DNA from: Leptolyngbyaceae cyanobacterium clean351
Lineage (GTDB): Bacteria; Cyanobacteriota; Cyanobacteriia; DAIDHW01
Length of the DNA stretch: 64,000 nt
Direction of reading: 5' to 3'
NCBI GenBank assembly: GCA_027451865.1
Contig: DAIDHW010000003.1
Span: 99,969-163,968, forward strand
Both the position numbers and the translations under genes were made by a program. The notes beneath the pieces are model-generated. The model was not told the DNA's origin. It did not search any database and was given only the letters and a program-made list of their open reading frames with translations. Shown here in pieces: positions 9,583 to 21,290 of the stretch; position 1 is the first letter of the stretch; each line of letters starts with the position of its first letter.

Positions 9583-10734
9583 TTGCTTTCCGTACTTCTT
9601 GACACCCTATTTGACGGCATTAGCATTGGGTCAGTATTACTCCTTGCCGCCCTCGGTTTGGCCATAGTTTTTGGCCTGATGGGGGTGATAAACATGGCCC
9701 ATGGGGAGCTGATGATGATCGGGGCCTACACGATGTACCTAGTACAAAATAGCTTTGGCGGCCTGGGAGGAGTTTGGTTTGAGTCTTATATTTTCCTCGC
9801 CCTACCGACTGCCTTCCTGGTCGCCGCCCTAGGGGGATTAATGCTGGAGCGATGGGTGATTCGCTACCTGTACGGTCGGCCCCTGGAGACTCTCCTGGCC
9901 ACCTGGGGGGTGAGCTTGATCCTGCAGCAGTTCGTCCGCAGCGTCAACTGGGCCATGGTGATTGGTCTGGTGCTGTGGGGGGCTTTAATCCTGACTGGTC
10001 GCCTCCTGGTGTGGCCGCGATGGGGTAATTTGCCTTGGATGTCCCGGGTATGGGTAATAGCCGCCGGAGCCTTAGCTTGGGGAGTAGGTGCCCTGGCGGG
10101 AGAGCGGTTTGGCTTGGCCCTCGAGGAGCCTTGGTTCGGAGCTGAAGGGGTCGACGTCAATGCGCCTGACTGGCTGCAAGGGGGCATCCCCCTAGGGGAT
10201 TTTCAACTGCCGGCTTCTCGACTGTTTATCATCAGCCTGACTAGTATCTGTCTGCTGGGTCTATACCTGTTTTTGCAAAAGTCCCCCTGGGGGCTGCGGA
10301 TTAGAGCTGTGACCCAAAACCGCAGCATGAGCGCTTGCTTGGGTATTCCCACCGGCACTGTGGACGCCCTCACCTTTGCCCTAGGGTCGGGACTAGCGGG
10401 GGTAGCTGGCTGTGCCGTCAGCCTCCTAGGGTCTGTCGATCCCAACCTGGGTCAGGAGTACATCGTTAACACCTTCATGGTAGTGGTGGTGGGAGGGGTA
10501 GGTAATCTGGTGGGTAGCGTAGTGGCGGCCATGACCATCGGCATCCTCCAGGACCTTTTTTCCTCCGGCATTTTGCCTCTCCTGCTAGGGGACAAGAATC
10601 CCCTAACAGGCTTCTTCAACTTCTTTGCTACCGACAGCATGGCCAAGGTGATAGTATTTGCCTTGATCATCATCTTCCTCCAGGTACGCCCGGCCGGGAT
10701 GTTTCCCCAGAAGGGACGGTCCGTGGATGCTTAA
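9583..10734 (+). CDS. urtB: Urea ABC transporter permease UrtB
   Basis: LIV/urea-type permease, GLAIVFGLMGVINMAHGELMMIGAY; gene order. Confidence 0.93.
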   Translation: MLSVLLDTLFDGISIGSVLLLAALGLAIVFGLMGVINMAHGELMMIGAYTMYLVQNSFGGLGGVWFESYIFLALPTAFLVAALGGLMLERWVIRYLYGRPLETLLATWGVSLILQQFVRSVNWAMVIGLVLWGALILTGRLLVWPRWGNLPWMSRVWVIAAGALAWGVGALAGERFGLALEEPWFGAEGVDVNAPDWLQGGIPLGDFQLPASRLFIISLTSICLLGLYLFLQKSPWGLRIRAVTQNRSMSACLGIPTGTVDALTFALGSGLAGVAGCAVSLLGSVDPNLGQEYIVNTFMVVVVGGVGNLVGSVVAAMTIGILQDLFSSGILPLLLGDKNPLTGFFNFFATDSMAKVIVFALIIIFLQVRPAGMFPQKGRSVDA

Positions 10735-11863
10735 TTTGAGACTTAGTCGCCCCAAAGCCCTGCTCTTAGAGGTCGGGGTGGTCTTCCTTTTAGTACTGGC
10801 GACCGTCTTTGGGGTCCCTCCCCTCCTGACCGCCGCAGGCCAAGCCTACCGCATTAACCTTCTGGGTCGTTTTCTTGCCCTAGCGATTGCCGCCTTAGGG
10901 GTAGACCTGATTTGGGGCTTTACTGGTCTGTTGAGTTTGGGCCAGGGTATATTCTTTGCCCTGGGGGGGTATAGCTTGGCTATGCACCTCCAACTACAGA
11001 TCCCCACAGGCCAGCTGCCTGACTTTTTCTCCCTGTACGGAGTCAGTCAACTGCCCTGGTTCTGGTATCCCTACTACTCCTTTGGCTTCACCCTAGCGGC
11101 AGTAGTGCTCCTGCCAGCTCTCACGGCGGCCTTGCTTGGGTATCTAGTATTTCGTAACCGGATCCGGGGTGTCTACTTCGCCATCCTCACCCAGGCCGCC
11201 CTGATTGTCTTTTTTAATTTCTTCAACGGCCAGCAGAAGCTCATTAATGGCACTAACGGCCTCAAAACGGACACTACGGAGTTATTTGGCCAACTGGTCA
11301 GCTCCCAGCCCATCCAGTCAGCCTTTTACACCTGTACGGTGGTCCTGGTGGCCGTGGCCTACTTTTTGTGTCGTTGGCTAACTAGCGGTCGCTTTGGTCG
11401 GATTCTGGTGGCAGTGCGCGATGACGAAACCCGCCTGCGGTTCTCTGGGTATAACCCTACGGGGTTCAAGGTGGTAGTGTTTGCTATTGCGGCAGCACTA
11501 GTAGGAGTAGCCGGAGCTCTCTACACCGTCCAGTCGGGGATCATTACCCCAGACGCCATGAGCATCGCCTTTTCCATTGACATGGTGATTTGGGTGGCAG
11601 TGGGGGGGAGGGGGACTCTAGTAGGAGCAATTTTGGGAGCGCTGCTAGTAGAGTTTGCTCGCAACAACCTGAGTGACCAGTTCCCGGAGTTCTGGCTATT
11701 TCTTCAGGGAGCATTATTTTTACTCGTGGTAACCGTGTTACCTGGGGGAGTCATTGGTTGGGTACGCACTTGGCGGATTTTCCCCCCTCCAACCGTCACC
11801 ACTTACCCCAGCCTAGAAGTTGACCTGGAGCCAGAGGATGACCAGCAAGATTCTCGTGACTGA
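10727..11863 (+). CDS. urtC: Urea ABC transporter permease UrtC
   Basis: LIV/urea-type permease, WGFTGLLSLGQGIFFALGGY; overlaps urtB. Confidence 0.93.
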   Translation: MLNLRLSRPKALLLEVGVVFLLVLATVFGVPPLLTAAGQAYRINLLGRFLALAIAALGVDLIWGFTGLLSLGQGIFFALGGYSLAMHLQLQIPTGQLPDFFSLYGVSQLPWFWYPYYSFGFTLAAVVLLPALTAALLGYLVFRNRIRGVYFAILTQAALIVFFNFFNGQQKLINGTNGLKTDTTELFGQLVSSQPIQSAFYTCTVVLVAVAYFLCRWLTSGRFGRILVAVRDDETRLRFSGYNPTGFKVVVFAIAAALVGVAGALYTVQSGIITPDAMSIAFSIDMVIWVAVGGRGTLVGAILGALLVEFARNNLSDQFPEFWLFLQGALFLLVVTVLPGGVIGWVRTWRIFPPPTVTTYPSLEVDLEPEDDQQDSRD

Positions 11864-12584
11864 AAATCTCACGGTTAGTTTTGATGGCTTCAAGGCGCTG
11901 AAGAACTTGAATTTCAGTCTCGAGCCGGGGGAACTGCGGGTGGTGATCGGCCCCAACGGCGCCGGCAAGACTACTTTCCTGGATGTAATCACCGGCAAGG
12001 TCCAACCCACTAGCGGCCGGATCCTGTTCAAGGGCCAAAACTTGCGCCGCCAAACCGAGGAGCAGATCTCGCGCTTGGGGATTGGGCGCAAGTTTCAAAC
12101 CCCCCGAGTCTACCTCAACCTTACCTGTTGGCAGAATTTAGAGCTTTCCTACCACGCCCGCAAGAGTGTCTGGGGGACTTTATTCCCCAGACCTCCCCGG
12201 GACGAGCGGCGTCACCTTGGACACCTGTTGGAGATTATTGGCCTAGTGCCCCAGGCTCAAAGCCGGGCTGCTTTGCTATCCCACGGGGAAAAACAACGCC
12301 TGGAAATTGGCATGTTGGTAGCCCAATCCCCAAACCTGCTGTTAGTAGATGAGCCGGTCGCCGGCCTGACGGACGAAGAGACGGGGAAAGTCGGTGAGCT
12401 ACTGCTAACCTTGGCCGAGACCCATTCGATCCTGGTGATTGAACACGACATGGAGTTTGTGCGCCAAATTGCCCGCCAGGTGACGGTCCTCCACGAAGGG
12501 ACGATTTTGTGCGAAGGTACAATCGAGCAGGTGCAAGCTGACCCCCGGGTCATCGAAGTCTACCTGGGTCAGCCCCAGGAATAA
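11838..12584 (+). CDS. urtD: Urea ABC transporter ATP-binding protein UrtD
   Basis: Walker A GPNGAGKTT, LSHGEKQRLEIGMLV; gene order. Confidence 0.93.
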   Translation: MTSKILVTENLTVSFDGFKALKNLNFSLEPGELRVVIGPNGAGKTTFLDVITGKVQPTSGRILFKGQNLRRQTEEQISRLGIGRKFQTPRVYLNLTCWQNLELSYHARKSVWGTLFPRPPRDERRHLGHLLEIIGLVPQAQSRAALLSHGEKQRLEIGMLVAQSPNLLLVDEPVAGLTDEETGKVGELLLTLAETHSILVIEHDMEFVRQIARQVTVLHEGTILCEGTIEQVQADPRVIEVYLGQPQE

Positions 12585-12603
12585 TGCCTCCCCCCCTCCC
12601 CCC

Positions 12604-13302
12604 ATGCTCCAAGTTGCCAGCCTTGACGTCTACTACGGCGAAAGCCACATTCTCCGCAGTGTTGACCTGACCGTCCCCCCCGGACAAATGGTTTGCCTGA
12701 TCGGCCGCAACGGGGTGGGGAAAACCACACTCCTGAAGACTATCATGGGGTTAATTCACCCGCGCCGGGGCAGCATCACCCTCAAGGGCGAGTCGATTTT
12801 GTCCCTGTCCCCAGACCAGCGAGCCCGCCAGGGGATTGGTTACGTTCCCCAGGGGCGGGAAATTATCCCCCGGCTGACAGTGGAAGAAAATCTCCTGCTA
12901 GGATTAGAAGCCCGGCCTCGCGGTTCACGCAGCACAAAAATCCCTCCCGAGATATTTGAGTTGTTCCCGGTCCTCAAAACCATGTTGTCCCGGCGTGGGG
13001 GAGATCTTAGTGGTGGCCAGCAGCAGCAGCTAGCAATTGGCCGAGCCCTGATGGGACAACCTCAATTGTTGGTGCTAGATGAGCCAACAGAAGGGATTCA
13101 GCCCTCGATCATTTTGGAAATAGAGGCAGCGGTACGGCGGATCATAGAGTCACAGGGGGTCTCGGTTTTGTTAGTCGAGCAACATCTGCACTTTGTCCGA
13201 CAGGCTGATTTTTACTACGCCATGCAAAAGGGCGGTATAGTAGCTTCCGGACTCACTCAAAACCTTAGTCAGGATGTGATCCAACAGTTTCTGGCAGTTT
13301 AG
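12604..13302 (+). CDS. urtE: Urea ABC transporter ATP-binding protein UrtE
   Basis: Walker A GRNGVGKTT, LSGGQQQQLAIGRAL; gene order. Confidence 0.94.
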   Translation: MLQVASLDVYYGESHILRSVDLTVPPGQMVCLIGRNGVGKTTLLKTIMGLIHPRRGSITLKGESILSLSPDQRARQGIGYVPQGREIIPRLTVEENLLLGLEARPRGSRSTKIPPEIFELFPVLKTMLSRRGGDLSGGQQQQLAIGRALMGQPQLLVLDEPTEGIQPSIILEIEAAVRRIIESQGVSVLLVEQHLHFVRQADFYYAMQKGGIVASGLTQNLSQDVIQQFLAV

Positions 13303-13310
13303 AATCTTCC

Positions 13311-14984
13311 ATGCTCACCCGTGTTAGTTTACTAGTCAGGATTGTGCCCGCATGGCTGGTCAGGTCGATAGCGTGGTGGTGCCTGGGACTTGGCTTGAGC
13401 CTCATTACAACCATCCTCTGGGCCAGCCCCGGTCAAAGTGCCTCGACTTTGGAATTCATCTACCCCCGCATTGCTCAACTCTCCATCCCCCTGGCTAACC
13501 TGGAGGCGTTTGTCCGAGACGGCCAGATCAGCCCCCAGTTTAAAACCTATATCCAGCTGACCAACGCCCAACCAGAGGACCTCCAGGCCACCCGGGATGT
13601 GCTGCAGCAGCGTTACCAGATTAGCCCAACCACCGTTTCCCAGTTCACTAAAACTCACCTAGGAGAACTATTACTAGAACAACTAGGGCAAGTTTTCCGC
13701 ACCACCTCCAACCAAGATGGGGGCCCTATCCTACGGGAAGCCTTAATCAGAGCCACTAGTAGTCCTGAGGGTCTGACGGTACTGAATTTTCTGCACCAAT
13801 ACCCTGAAGCAACGGTGCAAATCGATCTGCGCTCCAGTCTGCGGGCAATTAAACAGTTGTTTGACCTATTCCGGGAAAAGGACCTCATCCTCGCTCGTAT
13901 CAAACAGGTAGCCTTGGCTGCCCCTAATCTCCCCCTCCCCTCTCCCGACTCAGACCTGCAACAACTAGGTCCCTACCATTGGCGTCTCGAAACCAGGCAG
14001 TTCCACAACCCGGAGCGGCGGGTAGGGGAGACGAATTTCCCAGCCGACCTTTATCTGCCCCAAGGCGGCGTCACCCCTTTGCCCCTAGTGGTAATCTCCC
14101 ACGGGTTTGCCTCTAACCGCACCACCTTTGCCTACTTAGCCCGCCATCTAGCTAGCTACGGTTTAGCAGTAGTAGTCCCGGATCATCCCCAGACCAACAC
14201 CTCAGCTTTGAAGGAGTTTTTCGCTGGCTTAGATGAGTTTCCTGGCCCCCAAGACTGGATCGAGCGGCCCCGCGACATCACCTTCCTGTTAAACCAGCTC
14301 CAAGAACAGCCCCCGGCAGTACCCCTCAACCTTAACCAAGTGGCGGTTCTAGGCCAGTCCCTGGGGGGATACACAGCCCTAGCCCTAGGGGGAGCCCAAG
14401 TCAATCTAGCTTCCCTGATCCGAGCCTGTCCCAAACCTAACGGTCGGCCCTTGACCTTTGATCTGGCTCTTTTGTACGAGTGTGATGCCTTGAAACTGCC
14501 CAAGCCAGTCTACAACCTCCGGGATGAGCGGGTTAAGGCCGTCCTAGCCATCAACCCCATCAGCGGACAGATTTTTGGTCCAGAGGGCTTCCGGCACCTG
14601 CAGGTACCTGTAGCCATCCTGGCCGGCAGTGATGACCTATTTTCTCCCCCTGTTCCCGAACAAATATATCCATTTTTGTGGCTACGTAATCCCCACAAGT
14701 ACCTAGTTCTGGTGGATAAAGGTACCCATTTCTCCTTTCTGGCCGGCACCCAAGGCAGTGTTGTAAAGATCCCACCTGACCTGCTCGGGCCAGACCCCAG
14801 GAAGGCGACCCCCACCCTCAAAGCCATCAGCTTAGCTTTCATGCAAGTGCACCTGCGGCAGCAGCCCGCCTACGACGCTTACCTGAGCCAAACTTATCTC
14901 CAGTCCATCAGTCAAGCCCCTTTTAGCTTCAGTATCGTTACCCACCTTAACCGCGACCAACTTTACCAACCGGTCTCCGGTTGA
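13311..14984 (+). CDS. Alpha/beta hydrolase with N-terminal DUF1400-type domain
   Basis: DUF1400-like N-terminus, LVVISHGFASNRTTF, GQSLGGYTAL nucleophile elbow. Confidence 0.82.
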   Translation: MLTRVSLLVRIVPAWLVRSIAWWCLGLGLSLITTILWASPGQSASTLEFIYPRIAQLSIPLANLEAFVRDGQISPQFKTYIQLTNAQPEDLQATRDVLQQRYQISPTTVSQFTKTHLGELLLEQLGQVFRTTSNQDGGPILREALIRATSSPEGLTVLNFLHQYPEATVQIDLRSSLRAIKQLFDLFREKDLILARIKQVALAAPNLPLPSPDSDLQQLGPYHWRLETRQFHNPERRVGETNFPADLYLPQGGVTPLPLVVISHGFASNRTTFAYLARHLASYGLAVVVPDHPQTNTSALKEFFAGLDEFPGPQDWIERPRDITFLLNQLQEQPPAVPLNLNQVAVLGQSLGGYTALALGGAQVNLASLIRACPKPNGRPLTFDLALLYECDALKLPKPVYNLRDERVKAVLAINPISGQIFGPEGFRHLQVPVAILAGSDDLFSPPVPEQIYPFLWLRNPHKYLVLVDKGTHFSFLAGTQGSVVKIPPDLLGPDPRKATPTLKAISLAFMQVHLRQQPAYDAYLSQTYLQSISQAPFSFSIVTHLNRDQLYQPVSG

Positions 14985-14992
14985 AGAATTGA

Positions 14993-16300
<1,308 letters not shown>

Positions 16301-16323
16301 ATTGGTCCGAGCTGAGGATATAC

Positions 16324-17538
16324 TCATCTATCTTTTAAGGAGTCATCAATACCCTTGAGGACTAACTTGCCCAAGGGTAATCCCGGGGGAAAAACCCCGG
16401 CGGTCTTGATTCTTTGAATTTCTCCTCGGGGGATAGCTAAACGCAGCTTTTCCCCCAAAGCTTGAACAATATCCCCCCGGTCAATCAGACCAGCAACTGC
16501 CCCGGCGGGGGTAAGGACAGTAATCCAGGGGAGGTTTTGAGTTTCTAGGAGTGTTACCACTGCTGCCAGGGGAGTTTTCTCCGATACGGAGGGGAGACTA
16601 GCTAGGGGATGGACTAGACTGTGCAAGGTAAGCCGATCCCACTGGCTGCGCTCCACTTGCCGCAGGTCATCCACCTTCACCAACCCCCGGTAGCGCCCTT
16701 GGGAAGCGGCAAAATACACTGGTGTACACCCCTCCTCCAGGAGATACTCTTCAGCAAACTGATGCAGAGTCAAATCCGCATCTAGGACCCGGAAATCCCG
16801 GTTCAAAGCCTGGGCAGCTACCAGTTGGGCTAGGGCCTCCTGAATGTCAGACACTCGTTTATAAAAAGTGGCATTGCGCAGGGCAAACCAACCAATCAGA
16901 GTCAGCCACAGGCCGGCCACTAGGGATTCTGTCAGGCCTATCCACAAGCCGGCAGCCACGGCCACCCACCCAAGGAACTGACCGGCCCGGGCCGCCCAGG
17001 TGTTGCCTTGAGTACGGCTGCCCGTGAACTGCCATACCAGGGCTTTGAGGGCTTGGCCCCCGTCTAGGGGCATACCCGGCAGGAGATTAAAGAGGGCTAG
17101 GATCAAGTTGACCTGGGCCAGACTGACAAGCAGCACCTGGAGGAGACTTTTACTGGCCAAGGGGGCAGCGAGGAGGAAAAACAGAACAAAGAGGCCAAAA
17201 CTGACCGCCGGCCCCGCCAGGGCTAGGCGCAGGGCTTTGCCGGGAGTATCTGACTCCCGGTCGATGGTAGCTACACCCCCGAAAATGAACAGGGTGATGG
17301 AGAGGACCCGAATACCCTGGCGTAGAGCTACTAGACTATGACCAAGCTCGTGGAGCACTACTGAGCCAAACAAGGCTAGGGCTGAGGTGAGGGCTGCGGC
17401 CCAGGCAATCGGGGGAGGATAGCTAGATTGCAGGTCGCCCCAGTTAGCGACGGTGACCAGAACCAGGATAAATAGCCAGGAAGGATGGACGAGCAAGGGG
17501 ATGCCAAATAGGGTCCCAAGACGCCAGGACGCTTGCAT
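16324..17538 (-). CDS. Site-2 protease family (M50) metalloprotease with CBS-type C-terminus
   Basis: HELGHSLVALRQG and NLLPGMPLDGGQ motifs. Confidence 0.88.
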   Translation of the reverse strand: MQASWRLGTLFGIPLLVHPSWLFILVLVTVANWGDLQSSYPPPIAWAAALTSALALFGSVVLHELGHSLVALRQGIRVLSITLFIFGGVATIDRESDTPGKALRLALAGPAVSFGLFVLFFLLAAPLASKSLLQVLLVSLAQVNLILALFNLLPGMPLDGGQALKALVWQFTGSRTQGNTWAARAGQFLGWVAVAAGLWIGLTESLVAGLWLTLIGWFALRNATFYKRVSDIQEALAQLVAAQALNRDFRVLDADLTLHQFAEEYLLEEGCTPVYFAASQGRYRGLVKVDDLRQVERSQWDRLTLHSLVHPLASLPSVSEKTPLAAVVTLLETQNLPWITVLTPAGAVAGLIDRGDIVQALGEKLRLAIPRGEIQRIKTAGVFPPGLPLGKLVLKGIDDSLKDR

Positions 17539-17712
17539 GAGAAGGGTACTAATGACTTAAGATATTATATCATTTGGGGCCAGGGCTATTATCGATCCGC
17601 CCCGGCGAGGCCGGTTCAGGCAGGAATCTCAGGACCAGCCCGGACCCCGGTCTAGGTGAAGAGTAGTAACCACGCGGGTAGTCTACCTAACCTTAGGGAC
17701 AGGGTACCCGAC

Positions 17713-18390
17713 TTAGACAAACTGTTGACTCAGGGTAATAGGGTTGTGAACAGTAATTTTCTTCTTGTGGATAGAAATAATCTGTTTGTCCCGCAGGTCC
17801 CCCAACAGCCGAGTTACGGTCACGCGGGTCGAGCCGATTGCTTCGGCGATGGCTTGATGGGAAAGGCGCAGGTCAATGGTAATTCCTTCATGGGTGGGGA
17901 TGCCAAAGTCCCGGCACAGGATCAGCAAAAAACTCACTAACCGTGACCCCATGTCCCGATGGGCTAGGGTTTCAATCATCATTTCAGTTTGCAAAATCCG
18001 AGAAGACAAGCCCTGGAGCATGAGCATGCACAGTTCTGGGTCTTCCTTGAGAGATTTTTCTACCTGGTCAATGGGCACAGAGTGCAGCTCTACCGGTGTA
18101 AAGGCGACGGCGTGGTAGAAGCGGTCAGAGCGATGACCAGTAATGAGGGAGAGGACGCCAAAAACACTATTCTCCCGCAACAGGGCAACGGTAATCTCCT
18201 CCCCGGCCTCGTAGACTCGGGATAACTTCACTGCCCCCTTGACCAGGAAATAAACTCGTTCCGCCGGGTCACCCGGGAAGAAGATGGTTTTACCCCGGTC
18301 GAAAGACTCTATAACCAGGGGGAAAGGCCCCCCTGCCATTTTCTTGAACACCGCTGCCAGGGGCCGCTCCTGTGCTTGTACTGCCGCCAT
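17713..18390 (-). CDS. ntcA: Global nitrogen regulator NtcA (CRP family)
   Basis: cNMP-binding-like fold, C-terminal [29 protein letters not shown]. Confidence 0.95.
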   Translation of the reverse strand: MAAVQAQERPLAAVFKKMAGGPFPLVIESFDRGKTIFFPGDPAERVYFLVKGAVKLSRVYEAGEEITVALLRENSVFGVLSLITGHRSDRFYHAVAFTPVELHSVPIDQVEKSLKEDPELCMLMLQGLSSRILQTEMMIETLAHRDMGSRLVSFLLILCRDFGIPTHEGITIDLRLSHQAIAEAIGSTRVTVTRLLGDLRDKQIISIHKKKITVHNPITLSQQFV

Positions 18391-18471
18391 AGTTACCCAT
18401 AACCATCGTAAGATAGGGCCCGATTGGTCAGGCCTACAACAACACTTAAACTAACTGCGCCTAGGTAAATT

Positions 18472-18485
18472 GTAGTTGAGACTAC
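18472..18485. promoter_or_regulatory. NtcA box GTAGTTGAGACTAC (GTA-N8-TAC) between ntcA and fabI
   Basis: Palindromic match, 82 bp upstream of the ntcA start. Confidence 0.7.
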
Positions 18486-18622
18486 ATATTTCTGGGGTCT
18501 ATCGTCGGGAAACCCCGGCCAGTCTTGACTAACCTAGGCAGCTAGTAAGGCAACCTTTAGTCCCGGCCCCCAAATAAACTAAGATTACAGGGGGATTGTT
18601 TTCTGCCTCACTCACCTTTGTC

Positions 18623-19402
18623 ATGCTAAATTTGACCGGTAAAAATGCCCTCGTGACGGGCATCGCTAATAATCGCTCCATTGCTTGGGGGATTGCCCAA
18701 CAACTACACCAGGCTGGAGCAAACTTGGGGGTTACCTATCTGCCTGACGAGCGGGGCCGCTACGAAAAGAAGGTTGCCGAATTAGTAGAACCCCTGCAAC
18801 CCTCCCTGTTTTTACCCTGTGATGTCCAAGATGATGCTCAGGTTGAAGGGCTAACGGCGGCAATCGGCCAGCGTTGGGAGCGGGTAGACATCCTTATTCA
18901 CTGTCTTGCCTACGCTGACCGGGAAGACCTAACCGGGGATTTCAGTGCCACTTCCCGCCCGGGTTACCTCAAGGCGATTAATGTCAGCGCCTTTTCTCTA
19001 GTGCATTTGACCCGAGTCATTCGCCCTCTAATGACCGAGGGGGGCAGCATTCTTACCCTCACCTACCTCGGGGGAGTACGAGTAATCCCGAATTACAACG
19101 TGATGGGCATTGCCAAGGCGGCCCTGGAAATGAACGTCCGTTATCTGGCAGCGGAACTCGGCCCCCAAAACATCCGCGTCAATGCTATTTCCGCCGGCCC
19201 CATCCGGACCCTTGCCTCCTCTGCTGTAGGTGGGATCCTAGATATGATTCACCACGTGGAAACCAGTGCCCCTCTACGCCGCACCGTCACGCAAACGGAA
19301 GTGGGGAATACGGCCGCTTTTTTGAGCAGTGACCTGGCTAGTGGCATCACCGGCCAGATCATCTACGTTGACGCGGGCTATGAGATCATGGGTATGGGAT
19401 GA
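18623..19402 (+). CDS. fabI: Enoyl-[acyl-carrier-protein] reductase (NADH)
   Basis: MLNLTGKNALVTGIANNRSIAWGIAQQLHQAGA, FabI-type SDR. Confidence 0.93.
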   Translation: MLNLTGKNALVTGIANNRSIAWGIAQQLHQAGANLGVTYLPDERGRYEKKVAELVEPLQPSLFLPCDVQDDAQVEGLTAAIGQRWERVDILIHCLAYADREDLTGDFSATSRPGYLKAINVSAFSLVHLTRVIRPLMTEGGSILTLTYLGGVRVIPNYNVMGIAKAALEMNVRYLAAELGPQNIRVNAISAGPIRTLASSAVGGILDMIHHVETSAPLRRTVTQTEVGNTAAFLSSDLASGITGQIIYVDAGYEIMGMG

Positions 19403-19405
19403 GCC

Positions 19406-20701
19406 CTAGATGCTCAATCGCTGGTAAATTTCCTCCAGATGCTGCAGGTGGTACTGGGGGTCGAAGCAATGGGCAAGCTCAGCTGGGGAGAGGAGGGCGC
19501 TAACCTGGGGGTCTTGACTAACTAGGTGGCGAAAGTTTCCTTCAGGTTGGTTCCAGGCCTGATGGGCACAGGCTTGCACCACCTGGTAGGCCGCTTCCCG
19601 ACTCATCCCCTTATCTACCAAGGCCAACAGGACCTGCTGACTAAACACTACCCCGCCGTAAACCTGCAGATTGCGGCGCATATTTTGCGGGTAAACGAGG
19701 AGATGTTTGACCAGGTCGGTGATTTCTACCACCATGAAGTGGGTGAGGATGGAAGCGTCCGGCAGGGCCATTCGCTCCACAGAACTGTGGGAGATGTCTC
19801 GCTCATGCCAAAGAGCTAGGTTTTCCAAAGCTGCCCCGGCGTAGGCCCGGATCAGTCGCGCCAAGCCCGTCAGCCGCTCAGAGCGAATGGGGTTGCGCTT
19901 GTGGGGCATGGCGGAGGAGCCCTTCTGACCGGGACTAAAAAACTCCTCTACCTCTAGAACATCTGTGCGCTGAAGGTTGCGAATCTCGACCGCGAACCGT
20001 TCAATCGAAGCTGCGAGCAGGGCCAGGGTCTGGAGGTACTCGGCGTGGCGGTCCCGGGAAATTACTTGGGTGGAAGCGGTGTCCGGTACTAGCCCCAAGG
20101 CCTGGCAGGCGAGAGCTTCGACCCGCGGAGAGACATTGGCGTAGGTACCCACTGCCCCCGATATTTTGCCCACTGCCACCTGGGACCTCAGCCGGACTAG
20201 GCGCTCCCGGTGCCGCAGGACTTCCGCCAACCACCCGGCCAACTTAAACCCAAAGGTGATGGGTTCCCCGTGTACCCCGTGGGAGCGGCCAATCATCACT
20301 GTTTGCCGATGCTCCTGGGCTCGGTAGCGAATCGCCTGACTGAGAGTTTCTACCTCTTGCAGCAGCAGGTCGACGCTCGCTACTAGTTGGAGAGCTAAAG
20401 CCGTATCCAGGACATCGGAACTGGTAAGGCCCCGATGGATGTAGCGGCCGGCCGGCCCAACCCGCTCGTTAACGTTAGTTAGAAAAGCGATCACATCGTG
20501 ACGCACCTGGGCTTCTAACTCCCGGATTCGCTCAGGGTCAAAGGCAGCTTGGGTTTTGATTGCGGTTAAGGCCTCCGGGGGAATTTCTCCCAGGTCAGCC
20601 TGGACCTGACAGACGGCTAGCTCCACACGCAACCAGGCTTGGTACTTAGCGGTCTCGGTCCACAGATTGCCCATGGCGGGCAGGGTATAGCGGTCAATCA
20701 A
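19406..20701 (-). CDS. purB: Adenylosuccinate lyase
   Basis: GRSHGVHGEPITFGFK, GSSAMPHKRNPIRSE signature. Confidence 0.97.
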   Translation of the reverse strand: MIDRYTLPAMGNLWTETAKYQAWLRVELAVCQVQADLGEIPPEALTAIKTQAAFDPERIRELEAQVRHDVIAFLTNVNERVGPAGRYIHRGLTSSDVLDTALALQLVASVDLLLQEVETLSQAIRYRAQEHRQTVMIGRSHGVHGEPITFGFKLAGWLAEVLRHRERLVRLRSQVAVGKISGAVGTYANVSPRVEALACQALGLVPDTASTQVISRDRHAEYLQTLALLAASIERFAVEIRNLQRTDVLEVEEFFSPGQKGSSAMPHKRNPIRSERLTGLARLIRAYAGAALENLALWHERDISHSSVERMALPDASILTHFMVVEITDLVKHLLVYPQNMRRNLQVYGGVVFSQQVLLALVDKGMSREAAYQVVQACAHQAWNQPEGNFRHLVSQDPQVSALLSPAELAHCFDPQYHLQHLEEIYQRLSI

Positions 20702-20809
20702 GGGGTTGGGCCCATGGGGGTCATTGTTAATATTCTAGAGCATCCCTGGGACCCCCTTGAATATTTCCCTTTTGGTCACCTAGGATAGGGTCAAACTCGG
20801 AGGTGTAAG

Positions 20810-21058
20810 GTGGTTATTTATCTTGGGTCCTTGATGGGTTCCCTAGCCGGCTCCTTGGTTGGGTCGGTGGTGGGCTCCGTGGCGGGAGAGGTGGCGGCCC
20901 TGGCCACAGGTCTGGTTCTGCTGCCGCTGGTGGGGTCCCTAGTGGGCTCTTTAGTGGGCTCCCTAGCCGGGTTTGTGCTCGGGTCTGAGGTAGACCAGTG
21001 GTGGGAGCGGCAACGGTTTGCGGGACCAGGCTACCCGATGAGGTCAGCGGCGGTTTGA
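20810..21058 (+). CDS. Small glycine-zipper-rich hydrophobic protein
   Basis: GTG-start ORF, GSLMGSLAGSLVGSVVGSVAG...GSLVGSLVGSLAGFVLGS; periodic GSxx repeats. Confidence 0.5.
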   Translation: MVIYLGSLMGSLAGSLVGSVVGSVAGEVAALATGLVLLPLVGSLVGSLVGSLAGFVLGSEVDQWWERQRFAGPGYPMRSAAV

Positions 21059-21290
21059 TTGCCTCTGACTCTCCCTTCAAGCCGGAGGATGCCCACAGGC
21101 CAGCTGGATTTAACTGGGGGTTTCGGCGCAGTGCCTAGCTGCCCATTAGGTGGGTGTGTCTGCAAGCTAACTAGCTGACAGGAGGCCATGGGGTACGTGG
21201 TTTAGATGGCGTTCCTCCCTAACGCCCGGCTTTTTGGCTTCATCGACGACCAGAACGTCCTGCGCTTCCGTTCACCAAGAAATCATCACC

